A model generated the notes under the pieces. The model was not told the origin of the DNA, made no database searches, and worked only from the letters and a program-made list of their open reading frames with translations. Shown here in pieces: positions 7,959 to 17,097 of a DNA stretch of 55,257 nt. A program made the position numbers and the translations under genes. Source of the DNA: Bdellovibrio sp. ZAP7 (lineage in GTDB: Bacteria > Bdellovibrionota_B > Oligoflexia > Oligoflexales > RGVZ01). The number at the start of each line of letters is the position of its first letter. Position 1 is the stretch's first letter. Location of the stretch: NCBI GenBank assembly GCA_945900755.1, contig CAMDKS010000021.1:1-55257 (forward strand), written 5' to 3'.

Positions 7959-8969
7959 ATGGATGCCGTGAATCCTAGCGATTTTTTTTCATCTTATGGT
8001 GGCATGGCTGCAAGTCTTGGTGCGGCGATGCTGTGGTCTTTTTCTGTTACTATTTATCGAATTTATGGCGTGGGACGTTCTGCTTCGTGGCTAAATTTAT
8101 ACAAAGGTTTAGTCGCCCTCATTTGTATTTGCGTCGTGTCCCTTGTCTCCGATATTAGAGGAAATGTTACAACACAAGTTTTTTGGACCCTGACCATGAG
8201 CGGTATTGTTGGAGGACTAGTTGGAGACACCGCATTTTTTGCGGCATTATTTAGAATTGGTGCCACACTAACGTCAACGATACAGTCACTGGTTCCGTCT
8301 ATGACAGCAGTGCTCGCCTATATTTTTCTTGGCCAGTCCCTTAGAGATATGCAAATCGTTGGCCTTCTCATAACGTCTGGATGCCTAGGGGCACTCCTAT
8401 TTTTTGAAGCTAAAACAGCCCGCAAAAAAGACAAAGACCCAAGGGAGCTCCTGATACCTGTAAGCATACCAAACGCTGAAACCCAGATTTCACCTCATGT
8501 CAGTATTACCGTAGAACGTCGACAGGCACACGGCCGTCTTTATATCGCAGGAGTGCTCTTTGCCGTCCTCGCAGCACTATCCCAAGCCATAGGAGCCGTC
8601 ATCGCAAAGCCTGCACTCGGTTCATTGTCCCCGTTTCTTGTTTCAGCCATTCGATTGTGGTTGCCCGCAATTGTTTTAATCTTATGGCAGGCGCAAAAAG
8701 TCGGAAGCCTCACTGGTGCCCTCAAAGGAATGGTCCAAGGTCCAAGCCTGCTTGTGATCGCATGCGGCAGTTTTGCAGGGACGTTTTTAGGACTAACTCT
8801 GATGATGTACGGGATGGCCCATGCACCCCTTGGCGTAGCGTTTGCCCTAAATTCAACCTACCCAGTTTGGATCCTGGTTGGTGAGAGAATTTTTGGTGGC
8901 AAAGCCATGGGCCTGCGAGCCTCCCTCCTAGTCGTTGGCAGTGTCTCGGGCATATGGCTGATGATCTAA
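7959..8969 (+). CDS. EamA/DMT-superfamily transporter
   Basis: The 336-residue protein has about ten hydrophobic helices in two EamA-type halves, roughly residues 15-150 and 195-335, joined by a charged linker at 150-190. Each half shows typical small-residue-rich helices, such as VGDTAFFAALFRIGAT and AGTFLGLTLMMYGMAHAP. Members export or exchange amino acids and other metabolites across the inner membrane; the substrate cannot be inferred. The start at 7959 has only a weak GAGAAA upstream. The gene follows a terminator and is probably its own unit. Confidence 0.85.
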   Translation: MDAVNPSDFFSSYGGMAASLGAAMLWSFSVTIYRIYGVGRSASWLNLYKGLVALICICVVSLVSDIRGNVTTQVFWTLTMSGIVGGLVGDTAFFAALFRIGATLTSTIQSLVPSMTAVLAYIFLGQSLRDMQIVGLLITSGCLGALLFFEAKTARKKDKDPRELLIPVSIPNAETQISPHVSITVERRQAHGRLYIAGVLFAVLAALSQAIGAVIAKPALGSLSPFLVSAIRLWLPAIVLILWQAQKVGSLTGALKGMVQGPSLLVIACGSFAGTFLGLTLMMYGMAHAPLGVAFALNSTYPVWILVGERIFGGKAMGLRASLLVVGSVSGIWLMI

Positions 8970-9061
8970 GGGGTTCGCAGGGCTAGTTTGATTCTTTGCT
9001 TGTCGTGGCTTCGGAATTCGAACATAATACTGGGCACGAATAAACACGCACAGAGGCAAAC

Positions 9062-9445
9062 ATGACTGACCTACTAGCTCCGGTTTCCGTCGGAGAATTG
9101 ATTGATAAAATTACGATCTTGAAAATTAAACGTCGCATGATTAAAGACGCCGGAAAATTATTAAATATTGAGGCGGAAATGACCTCATTGCTGGATGTTT
9201 GTAAGAAGTCACATATTGATCCTGAGGCACCGTTAGCCCAGGAACTTGAAGCCATCAATGTTAAGCTATGGAAGATCGAAGATGATATTCGTGATCTCGA
9301 ACGGGCTAAACAGTTTGACGCTCAATTTGTAGCGTTAGCCCGCGCCGTCTACGTCACTAATGATGAGCGGTTTGCCGTTAAATCTAAGATTAATCAATTT
9401 TTTGGATCGGCTCTTAAAGAAGAAAAGAGTTACCAAGCATACTAG
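9062..9445 (+). CDS. DUF6165-like protein of unknown function
   Basis: This 127-residue soluble protein opens with L-A-P-V-S-V-G-E-L-I-D-K-I-T-I-L, a pattern I associate with the DUF6165 family, which has no known function. The rest is mostly helical and charged. There is no signal peptide. AGAGG lies before the ATG. It sits 92 bases after the transporter with no terminator visible between them. The ~180 bases after its stop hold the promoter of the next gene and nothing else I can name. Confidence 0.65.
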   Translation: MTDLLAPVSVGELIDKITILKIKRRMIKDAGKLLNIEAEMTSLLDVCKKSHIDPEAPLAQELEAINVKLWKIEDDIRDLERAKQFDAQFVALARAVYVTNDERFAVKSKINQFFGSALKEEKSYQAY

Positions 9446-9548
9446 AAAGATCCTGATTTTGCTGACCATTTGCTCGCAGGGTAAATAAAGAGGGTGCATA
9501 GAATAACCCATAGAGTTATGAATAGTATACAGCTATATTATAAAACCA

Positions 9549-9577
9549 TTGATTTACATTGAAATTTTTGTTACAAT
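9549..9577 (+). promoter_or_regulatory. sigma-70-type promoter of the three-haem-motif lipoprotein
   Basis: TTGATT at 9549-9554 and TACAAT at 9572-9577 are separated by 17 bp. This predicts a leader of about 45 bases before the ATG at 9629. Confidence 0.55.
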
Positions 9578-9628
9578 GCGCGCGATCAGCCTGTTTTTAA
9601 AATAGGTAATAATTTTGCGGAGTTGTCT

Positions 9629-12133
9629 ATGTTTGACGTAAATCCATTCATCAGTTGGAATTCAAAATTTAGACATTCGTTCATTTCAGATACGATTGTT
9701 GTATCTAGTCTTTCCCTAGCAATGGTCGTCAGCAGTTGTAATAAATTAAAGGTAGCTCAGACGCACGGTACCACGCCTCCAACGCAATCAGTGCCGGAAG
9801 GTCCCATTGTCGCCGAGACATCCATACCGAGTAACCGGTCTATCATTGAATCGAAACTTGATCTTCAGCTCCAACTCCTTAGTTCTACCGACGTTTCAGA
9901 CTTAGCCATGCACGAGGCGTTAAAAGATAATTGTACTAGTTGCCATAGCGACAGCACTCCTTCTGCTAATTTGGATTTAACGATTCTTCCTCCTCATGAA
10001 AAATTTGAAGTAATCAAATCACGAATAGGCGCTACGTCCGCCAATCCGATGCCACCTGGATCGTCTCTCGTAACCGATGCAAAAACGTTAATGCTTACGT
10101 GGATTCAAAATCAAATAACTCCACTCACAAATGATTTTGACGGCTTCACCATTTCAGCGGTCAACTCCCTGACTTTAGAAAATCTTGTTGTCGAACAAGG
10201 ATCAAACGGGCGATTTAAGGTGAAACTTGGGTCCATGCCTGCAAATTCACATTTGACCATTAATATTGTCGTCATCGGTCCAGACCATATTTCTCAATTG
10301 TTTCTTGGAATGGATGTCTCAGTAGACAATCTTGGTCGCAGCTACACGGTGCTTAAAATTAACGAACGAGATCGTACGCCTCCTGTTATCTCAAACATGT
10401 CAGTCAGCCCTAGCTCGGTGACTCACACCGACGTTACATTGACCTGGTCCCAAGCCGCTGATGGTGATCGTCCTGTGGATCATCTCACCTATAAGGTCTA
10501 TCAATTACAAAATGAAACGAGTGAATCCGTGGTTTCAATTGAAGCCAATGGTGTTCGTATGGGTGAAGATATAGTTGGTACTAACCTTGCAACTTTGACA
10601 ACCAAGGTGACTGGTTTGACAGCCGCGACAAAATATTATTTCGCCATCATTGTCCAAGATTTAGAAGGCAATAAAACAGCCTACAAAACCGTAGAGGTGC
10701 TTACAGCGCAGCCTGTCATCTGTGCTGCTATTATCGAGGCTGGCAGCATCACAAAATGGCGTGATGGCCTTGCTTCAACACTCATGGATAGCTCTAACGA
10801 CAATGCCGTGACTGCCAACATTAAATCGTGTTACCCGGCCAATGTGCCGAAGTGTGTCGAGCGAATGAACGGCTACGCCCTAAAAGACGACTACGCAGAT
10901 TCTAGTCTTGACGGAACGATCGCAACGCTAGCGCAAAAACAGCCTCCAGAAGAATTGCGCGACCCTCAAAACCCAAGTGGCTACTGGATTCCTGACAATA
11001 TCGAGGACGTCGCAAAGCAAAAAGGTTGGACTACAGTTCGTTACAGAAGTCGCCATGCAGGAGGCTTTGACGGCGATACACCAAACCTGATGATGGTGTA
11101 TGTACCCGGCGATAAAGTGACTCCTCCCGTAAAATTTGATCGATGGCTAAATTTTCCTTTGCCAAGGGATTATGCCGATTCTGCTCCTCTTGAATCTCTC
11201 GACCCAACCCCGACTTTGGGGCCGCCTAAACGTGAAGATTATGCACTTCCCCATAATTTTCCAGGCACGTTTACTATGGTAAGCCAAGACCTTTCTCCAA
11301 GCGACGTCCCTGAATCCACTCGAGTCTACTTTCAAATGTTTCGCAGAAAGGACCAATCACCTACGTTTCTGCAAGGCGGAGTCGTTGATGTCAGGGGAGG
11401 CTGTGTGTCCTGTCATCCAAATGGACTCCGAGCCATAAGTCCAATGGGTTATGACGTTCGTGCAGGAGAAAAAAGCCTGTCGAAAGACAATTGGGACGCG
11501 GTAGAACTTATTAATCGGAAGATGATCGAAGCCGCCAATAATTTGCCGCCGAAATGGGGCGATGGTGTCTCAGCTGAGGATGGGGTTTCAAGGCCTTTCT
11601 ATCGTCCTGATTTTCTGGGGCCTATCGTTGGCTCAGCTAAACCTGTTAACGGACTAACACGAAAAAAAGAATTTATTATGGGTGGCGTGATTGAAGGTCA
11701 ACAAATTTCTGGATGTTATAACTTGGCCACGTCAAGGGCGGTCACGGATATTTTTAGTCGTACACCTGGTATGGGCCCAAATAATCGTTTTGAACTTTCA
11801 CCCCTCGCCGCTCAAAATATAGACCCAGACAAGGTGATACGAGCCATGAATTGTGAGGGCTGCCATGGGGGTACTGGAGGCGCAGAAAGAAAACGCTCGC
11901 CCATTTACGATGTTAGCTCTCAAGTCGCCTTCAAAATTCTTGTGGATCAGTCGATGCCGCAAGGTATTCATACCAATAGATTCAATCTAGATCATACCAT
12001 CGGCGAAAGCGTCGATGGGCTCAATGCTGACGAGAGAATGGCCTTGCTTAATTGCCTAGAAGCAGAATTCAAACGGGAAAACACATCTGAGAATATTCTC
12101 AAATGGCTGAAGCAAGAATCTTGCCACGAGTAA
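9629..12133 (+). CDS. large lipoprotein with fibronectin type III domain and three CxxCH motifs
   Basis: The 834-residue protein has a signal peptide ending in the lipobox VVSSC (Cys37). CxxCH haem c-type motifs lie at residues 102-106, 592-596 and 742-746. A fibronectin type III-like domain spans ~248-360 (from PPVISNMSVSPSSV to the YYFAIIVQD strand). The first motif region resembles a planctomycete-type cytochrome-like segment with M-P-P-G nearby as a possible axial Met. I infer an envelope redox protein or a haem-containing enzyme; the partner is unknown. I chose the ATG at 9629, with GGAG six bases upstream, over the TTG at 9623. It converges on the M3 peptidase gene, which lies next to another CxxCH protein. 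Confidence 0.75.
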   Translation: MFDVNPFISWNSKFRHSFISDTIVVSSLSLAMVVSSCNKLKVAQTHGTTPPTQSVPEGPIVAETSIPSNRSIIESKLDLQLQLLSSTDVSDLAMHEALKDNCTSCHSDSTPSANLDLTILPPHEKFEVIKSRIGATSANPMPPGSSLVTDAKTLMLTWIQNQITPLTNDFDGFTISAVNSLTLENLVVEQGSNGRFKVKLGSMPANSHLTINIVVIGPDHISQLFLGMDVSVDNLGRSYTVLKINERDRTPPVISNMSVSPSSVTHTDVTLTWSQAADGDRPVDHLTYKVYQLQNETSESVVSIEANGVRMGEDIVGTNLATLTTKVTGLTAATKYYFAIIVQDLEGNKTAYKTVEVLTAQPVICAAIIEAGSITKWRDGLASTLMDSSNDNAVTANIKSCYPANVPKCVERMNGYALKDDYADSSLDGTIATLAQKQPPEELRDPQNPSGYWIPDNIEDVAKQKGWTTVRYRSRHAGGFDGDTPNLMMVYVPGDKVTPPVKFDRWLNFPLPRDYADSAPLESLDPTPTLGPPKREDYALPHNFPGTFTMVSQDLSPSDVPESTRVYFQMFRRKDQSPTFLQGGVVDVRGGCVSCHPNGLRAISPMGYDVRAGEKSLSKDNWDAVELINRKMIEAANNLPPKWGDGVSAEDGVSRPFYRPDFLGPIVGSAKPVNGLTRKKEFIMGGVIEGQQISGCYNLATSRAVTDIFSRTPGMGPNNRFELSPLAAQNIDPDKVIRAMNCEGCHGGTGGAERKRSPIYDVSSQVAFKILVDQSMPQGIHTNRFNLDHTIGESVDGLNADERMALLNCLEAEFKRENTSENILKWLKQESCHE

Positions 12134-12169
12134 TGGATTCAATCGTATCGGTTTGAATCGATGGGACGT

Positions 12170-14236
12170 CTATTTTTTTGCGGTCAGCCCTCTGCGCAGC
12201 AGTAATGCGGTCACAGTCGGTGGCTCGCCGCGAAAGTCTTCGTACATCGGCATCGGATTGCGACTGCCTCCTTTGGCCAAGATGGTCTTGCGGAATAAGT
12301 CTCCGTTTTTGCGAGTCAACCCACCCTGTGCGATCATGTGCGCAAAAGCGTCGGCAGCGAGCACTTCACTCCACATGTAGGCATAGTAACTGGCCGAGTA
12401 ACCGCCTGCCCACACGTGGGCAAAATAAGCCGATTTATAGCGAGGTGGTATTTGCGGGTTCTCAAGGTCGTGGCGAACCATGGACTCTGTTTCGAAAGCC
12501 TCAACATCAGTCGGAATTTCGGACGTTGTCAACGAGTGCCAATCGAGATCTAGGAGGGCGGCGGCCACATATTCTGTGGTTTCAAATCCCTGGTTAAATT
12601 TCCTAGCTGATAGCATCTTTTCCAGTAAAACGGCTGGAATGGATTCTCCAGTTTTGTGGTGGCGCGCATAGTTGGCTAAGACCTCAGGGTGCATCGCCCA
12701 GTCCTCTTCAAAAGTGGACGGGAACTCTACAAAATCCCTTGGCACTGAGGTTCCGGAAACTGAGGGATATGTCACATTAGAGAATAAACCATGGAGGCCG
12801 TGTCCCATCTCATGGAACATGGTCTTTACTTCGTCAAAACCAATGAGGGTCGGTTCACCTTCGGGAGGCCTAGGGATGTTCATGACGTTGACAATCACGG
12901 GGCGCTCATTCAACAGGCGAGATTGATTTACAAACGAGCTCATCCATGCCCCACCTCGCTTAGAATCTCTTTGCAGGTAGTCTGCGTAAAAAAGTCCAAG
13001 TTGGGTTCCGTCGTGATCCATCACGTCAAATACACGAACCTCAGGATGATACACCGGTAGGTCATGCCGTTCGTTAAAATCTACGCCGTAAAGGCGATTC
13101 ATGGTAAAAAACACTCCGTTTTTTAGCACGTTTCCCATTTCAAAATAGGCATTAACCGACGATTCATCAAAATCGTATTTTGCACGTCGCACTTTTTCGG
13201 CGTAATATTCGGCATCCCAAGGCCTAGGCTCAAACGTACAGCCATCTTTGAGCATCGCTTCCTTAATTTCAAGGGCCTCAAGGTCAGTCTTGTGGCGAAG
13301 GGACGGGATGAGGTCGGTCAACATTTTTCGAGCGGCATTCGGTGTTTTTGCCATCTGGGGTTCGAGTTGAAAGGCGGCGTGGCTCGCAAAACCTAGAATA
13401 CTTGCGCGTTCGGCACGAAGTTGAGCGATCTCTAACAGGATTGGGCGGTTATCAACGAAACACTCAAAACCGTTGTTTTTTCCTTGGGCGCGGTAGGCTG
13501 AGGCCTCCCATAGTTTTTTACGGAGATCGCGATTTTGAAGGCTTCGTAACTGTGGTTGGCGAGTCGTATTAGTGATGGTGAGAACATATTTTCCAGCATG
13601 CCCGCGCTTGGTGGCAGCCTCCGCGGCAGCGTTAATGTCTGCAGGGTCCATGCCGATCAAGTCCTGAACATCATCAACGACTAAATAGCGTTGCTTCGTA
13701 ATCGTCATCAAATTATTTTGAAAGGCTGTCGTAAGTGTTGACTGTCGACCATTGATTTGCCGAATTCGATCCTGTTGCTGAGGAGTTAGCTCGGCTCCGG
13801 CGCGAACAAATCCATTGTACTGTTCCTCGAGGACACGCAGCTGTTCTTCGGTAAGGTCTGCGGCTTTCCGGCCAGTGTAGACCTTCTTGATACGAGCAAA
13901 CAATTTTTGGTTCATGCGGATATCGTCAGAATGGGCCGCAAGTTTAGGTGCCATCTCAACTTGAATTTCTTGGATGGCCTCGTTCGTATGGGCACCACTC
14001 ATATTGTAAAAAACTTGGGTGACGCGTTTTAAAAGGTCTCCCGATAGCTCTATAGCCTCTAACGTATTTTTAAATGTCGGGGGGTCCATCAGTGTCGCAA
14101 TGATTTCAATTTCCGCCAGTTGCTGCTTAATTCCTTCGGCAAAGGCTGGCCGGTAATGTTCAATTTGAATTTTATCAAACTGAGGAGCCAGAAACGGCCA
14201 TGTACTTGGTTTAAAAAACGGGTTCTGGGACATCAT
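12170..14236 (-). CDS. dcp: M3-family zinc peptidase (peptidyl-dipeptidase Dcp-like)
   Basis: The 688-residue protein is the usual length for Dcp/OpdA peptidases, which cut short peptides with a zinc-bound water. The zinc motif HEMGHGLHGLFS starts at H475, and a conserved YSASYYAYMWSEVLA segment near the C-terminus matches the family's tyrosine-rich substrate-binding region. No signal peptide is visible, so it is probably cytoplasmic. The ATG at 14236 overlaps the stop codon of the upstream gene, as ATGATG with TGA inside, and GGAAGG lies six bases before it, so the two genes are translationally coupled. Whether it is Dcp or oligopeptidase A is less certain than the family. Confidence 0.9.
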   Translation of the reverse strand: MMSQNPFFKPSTWPFLAPQFDKIQIEHYRPAFAEGIKQQLAEIEIIATLMDPPTFKNTLEAIELSGDLLKRVTQVFYNMSGAHTNEAIQEIQVEMAPKLAAHSDDIRMNQKLFARIKKVYTGRKAADLTEEQLRVLEEQYNGFVRAGAELTPQQQDRIRQINGRQSTLTTAFQNNLMTITKQRYLVVDDVQDLIGMDPADINAAAEAATKRGHAGKYVLTITNTTRQPQLRSLQNRDLRKKLWEASAYRAQGKNNGFECFVDNRPILLEIAQLRAERASILGFASHAAFQLEPQMAKTPNAARKMLTDLIPSLRHKTDLEALEIKEAMLKDGCTFEPRPWDAEYYAEKVRRAKYDFDESSVNAYFEMGNVLKNGVFFTMNRLYGVDFNERHDLPVYHPEVRVFDVMDHDGTQLGLFYADYLQRDSKRGGAWMSSFVNQSRLLNERPVIVNVMNIPRPPEGEPTLIGFDEVKTMFHEMGHGLHGLFSNVTYPSVSGTSVPRDFVEFPSTFEEDWAMHPEVLANYARHHKTGESIPAVLLEKMLSARKFNQGFETTEYVAAALLDLDWHSLTTSEIPTDVEAFETESMVRHDLENPQIPPRYKSAYFAHVWAGGYSASYYAYMWSEVLAADAFAHMIAQGGLTRKNGDLFRKTILAKGGSRNPMPMYEDFRGEPPTVTALLLRRGLTAKK

Positions 14237-16449
14237 AGGCAACCTTCCATAGCGCCGATCCACTGGCGCATTAAGTTAACGCCGACTTTGTCAACTCGAG
14301 ACCTGCCAAGTGGCGGCATACGAAAATTTTCATCGATGGAGGCGTGACGCAGGTAAAGAATGGACGTGTCTGGGTGCCCTGGAGAAAGTAGAAGGGGGTT
14401 TGCTTGCCCTAGGGTCTCGCCGTTTGGACGGGTGTTGCAGATTTTCATGTCGGCTAATGGTGTTGCATAATTCAAGTCCATTTGAGCACGGCCCGCTCCG
14501 TTTTCTGGGTTGTGACAAATGGAACACTGCACCTCGAGATAAGATCGCATGCGAGAGTTCACCGGCAAGGAGCTGTCGCGGTAGTCTGAGAACTTTTGCC
14601 ATTTGGACGTATCTGTTGAAAGCTGTGTGCTGTCAAGCCATGCAGAATTAATAAAAGTGGATAACTGGTTTCGACCTTGAATCACCTTGTTTAGTTGCCC
14701 CGTGGAGAATCCTAAAACGTCGCCTTTTGAGGTCGTGTGGCATCGGCCACAGTCAGACGAGCTCGGGTAATAGTAGGGAAAAGTCTCGTCCTGGGTTCCT
14801 TCGTGAATCGTGATTTGTTGGTGACTGGACGCAGGTTGGAAGTAAGCCTCCGTTTGCTGCTCATTCCATTTATAGGAGTAGCCTCGGAGGCCAGATTCTT
14901 TGACGGCGAGAAACCGAGTTTCGATGATCCGATTTTTTACCGTATTATCGGCGGTCAATTGTGGAATGTAGAAGTTCTTGATGAAGACTGATCCGATGGG
15001 AAAACTCCAGGGACTACTATTTCGAGCCTGCACTTTGGTGCCCAAAGGAAAATGGGCGAATCTTGTTTTTTCTGCGCCGTCACTCCACAAAGGAGCATTG
15101 ACTTCATAAGGGAGAAGGTCTGACTTCGGAGTTAACGGGCTGGTCGACGAAAAACAGTTGGTGTCAGAAAGTTTCAAAGGAAAGGCTGCAGATTCTGTGA
15201 GCTGGTAGAGTTTTAGTTGGAGAATTTTGCCGAGGTGATCAATCACGTAAATTTCACCATCAAGGTCTTGCCCAAACCCTGAAATGGAAGACGACGTGTC
15301 GAGCAATATTTTTTGTGATACCACTGCGGAATTCTCATATTTTAAGCCCCAGACGATGCCGGTTACATAGTCTCCGTAGACGTAGGTGCCGACTAAAGAT
15401 GGGATGTCTCGTCCTCGGTACACGAATCCACCGGAAACCGATTGTCCTAGGTCTCGTGGGTATTCGGTGATGGGAGCCTCTAAGTTTTGAGCGGTACAGC
15501 GGCTATTATGGTTGTAACACGACGTCCCTTCCTTGATGTTCCAGCCGTAATTTTTGCCCTTTTTGACAATGTCGATTTCTTCAAGTGAATTTTGCCCGAC
15601 ATCCCCCACCCACAAAAAGCCTGTGACGTTGTCGAAAGAAAATCGCCATGGATTTCGCAATCCATAGGCGAAAATTTCAGGCCGTGCATTCGCTTGACCG
15701 ACGAATGGATTGTCACGGGGAATTGAATAAGGAGTGGCGTGATCCACATCAATCCGTAGCATTTTCCCAAGGAGAACATTGAGATTTTGAGAGTAGTTTC
15801 GGGGGTCACCGCCGTAGCCGCCGTCACCCATGCCGATATAAAGAAAGCCGTCTGGACCGAAGGCTACTTCTCCACCATTGTGATTTTCAAACGGTTGGGG
15901 GACCTCCAGAATGATTTTTTGACTACTAATGTCGACGCTAAAGTCTTCATTCATTTTGAATTCACTTATTCGAGTTCTAAGCTCCGGCCCAGTTGTGAAA
16001 TTAAGGAAAAAACGGTGGTTTTCAGCAAAATTAGGATGGAATGCCATGCCTAATAACCCCCCTTCATTGACGGTTGCGGGGTTGGAAACCAATGAGGTTA
16101 AGTCGAGTATTACTTTTCCTGTGGTTTGATCGTCCGTGAAGGCTTTTATGGTTCCAATTTGTTCCACAACAAAACGCGTTGGTGCCGCTGCAGGGTCCGA
16201 GCTTCGTAGAAACAAATATTTTACTGGTTTAGTAAGATCCGATAATTTTGTTTCAAGTCTAAATACATCAGTTCCGGTAGCAGGCTCTCCGTTGAGAGCA
16301 CAGGTACTGAGGCCATTCAAATTGGATCGCTTTGCATCTGTGGTGTTACTGCTAAAACTGCAGCGGTTTAAAATGGGAATCGACATCAGAATGGTCATAA
16401 GACCACAAACGAGACGTGCGAGAGAGCTCGCAGAGTGTTTTTGTTTCAT
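14233..16449 (-). CDS. PQQ-type glucose/sorbosone dehydrogenase fused to di-haem cytochrome (SO_2930-like)
   Basis: The 738-residue exported protein has two parts. Residues ~65-415 form a GSDH-type six-bladed propeller with HNGGEVAFGPDG at 190-201 and GLRNPWRFSF near 263-272. Residues ~430-738 carry the YEVNAPLWSDGAEK segment and two CxxCH motifs, CGRCH (567-571) and CSICH (642-646), as in the SO_2930 family of di-haem c-type proteins. It probably oxidises a sugar-like compound in the periplasm and passes electrons on; both points are inferred. The frame stays open upstream through the tRNA-Cys gene, but the ATG at 16449 with GGGAAG six bases before it is the sensible start and leaves a signal sequence. 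It is translationally coupled to the M3 peptidase. Confidence 0.85.
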   Translation of the reverse strand: MKQKHSASSLARLVCGLMTILMSIPILNRCSFSSNTTDAKRSNLNGLSTCALNGEPATGTDVFRLETKLSDLTKPVKYLFLRSSDPAAAPTRFVVEQIGTIKAFTDDQTTGKVILDLTSLVSNPATVNEGGLLGMAFHPNFAENHRFFLNFTTGPELRTRISEFKMNEDFSVDISSQKIILEVPQPFENHNGGEVAFGPDGFLYIGMGDGGYGGDPRNYSQNLNVLLGKMLRIDVDHATPYSIPRDNPFVGQANARPEIFAYGLRNPWRFSFDNVTGFLWVGDVGQNSLEEIDIVKKGKNYGWNIKEGTSCYNHNSRCTAQNLEAPITEYPRDLGQSVSGGFVYRGRDIPSLVGTYVYGDYVTGIVWGLKYENSAVVSQKILLDTSSSISGFGQDLDGEIYVIDHLGKILQLKLYQLTESAAFPLKLSDTNCFSSTSPLTPKSDLLPYEVNAPLWSDGAEKTRFAHFPLGTKVQARNSSPWSFPIGSVFIKNFYIPQLTADNTVKNRIIETRFLAVKESGLRGYSYKWNEQQTEAYFQPASSHQQITIHEGTQDETFPYYYPSSSDCGRCHTTSKGDVLGFSTGQLNKVIQGRNQLSTFINSAWLDSTQLSTDTSKWQKFSDYRDSSLPVNSRMRSYLEVQCSICHNPENGAGRAQMDLNYATPLADMKICNTRPNGETLGQANPLLLSPGHPDTSILYLRHASIDENFRMPPLGRSRVDKVGVNLMRQWIGAMEGCL

Positions 16450-16480
16450 AAGAGACTTCCCGAAAGATTTGCGGAAAAGA

Positions 16481-16557
16481 TGGAGGCGTGGATCGGATTC
16501 GAACCGATGAAAAACGCATTTGCAATGCGCCCCTTTAGACCACTCAGGCACCGCGCC
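16481..16557 (-). tRNA. tRNA-Cys (anticodon GCA)
   Basis: The minus strand folds into a full cloverleaf of 77 nt with encoded CCA. The anticodon stem GCGCA/TGCGT encloses loop TTGCAAA, the variable loop is TTTTC, and the T-arm is ATCGG-TTCGAAT-CCGAT. The acceptor stem pairs GGCGCGG with CCACGCC, leaving one C-A mismatch at the fifth pair. Everything else is standard for tRNA-Cys. Confidence 0.92.
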
Positions 16558-16634
16558 ATCTTGAGAAACAGAAAGTAACGAGGAAACTCGACGCTGTAAA
16601 GCGCTAATTTGGGAAAACCAATCGCAAGATCAAA

Positions 16635-17036
16635 TTAGTGCTGCCCAACTTTGCAACCAGTTTCCACCGAGGCCATAATGTCGTCACGAGGAATCAACTC
16701 AGTCGGCAAATGGGCGCGGCGAAGATTAGCATTTAAAAGAATTGCACCGCGAAGTTTTGCGTAGTCAAGATCGGCATCCTCAAGGCTTGCATTCGTAAAA
16801 TTGGCGCCTTCGAGGTTGGCGTTCCAAAGGGAAGCTCCGTTGAGGATGGCATCGGTGAAGTTGGCGTCTTTTAGATTACTGTAGCTGAAATTGCAGCCGC
16901 TCAGGTCGCAGGTCGAGAAATCTATTTTTATGAGGTTGGCTTTGCGAATGTCACATTCTTTGAAGTCTTTGCGGCCTTCGGCTAAACCCTCAAGAACTTC
17001 TTTGCGGGTCAACGTAAATGTTTTGTCTTTTGCCAT
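16635..17036 (-). CDS. pentapeptide-repeat protein
   Basis: The 133-residue protein has about 15 tandem pentapeptides of the A(D/N)Lxx type between residues 30 and 112, for example ANLKDANFTDAILNGASLWN. These fold into a right-handed quadrilateral beta-helix. Members have varied roles, including DNA mimicry at gyrase; nothing here selects one. The N-terminal ~28 residues are charged and non-repetitive, and the tail includes a single Cys. GAGGAG precedes the ATG by eight bases. It starts 62 bases after the gap stop codon in the same direction. Confidence 0.85.
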   Translation of the reverse strand: MAKDKTFTLTRKEVLEGLAEGRKDFKECDIRKANLIKIDFSTCDLSGCNFSYSNLKDANFTDAILNGASLWNANLEGANFTNASLEDADLDYAKLRGAILLNANLRRAHLPTELIPRDDIMASVETGCKVGQH

Positions 17037-17049
17037 GGTGCAATCTCCT

Positions 17050-17084
17050 CAATTAAAAACCAATTAAAAAACCAATTAAAAAAC
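17050..17084. repeat. three ~12-bp direct repeats beside a ribosome binding site
   Basis: CAATTAAAAA(A)C occurs three times in a row: 11 bp, then 12 bp twice. The array lies between the stop of gap and the ribosome binding site of the pentapeptide gene. It may be simple slippage of an A-rich tract. Confidence 0.75.
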
Positions 17085-17097
17085 GAAACGCAAAAAA

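Noticed and set aside
12136..12159. GATTCAA...TTGAATC between the convergent CxxCH and M3 peptidase genes as a terminator.
   Set aside because: The loop is ten bases, the stem short and AT-rich, and no T-run follows directly.
16450..16551. An N-terminal extension of the GSDH/di-haem gene reading through the tRNA-Cys gene.
   Set aside because: The extra residues are a translation of the tRNA sequence, a common artefact, and a good ribosome site lies at the shorter start, 16449.
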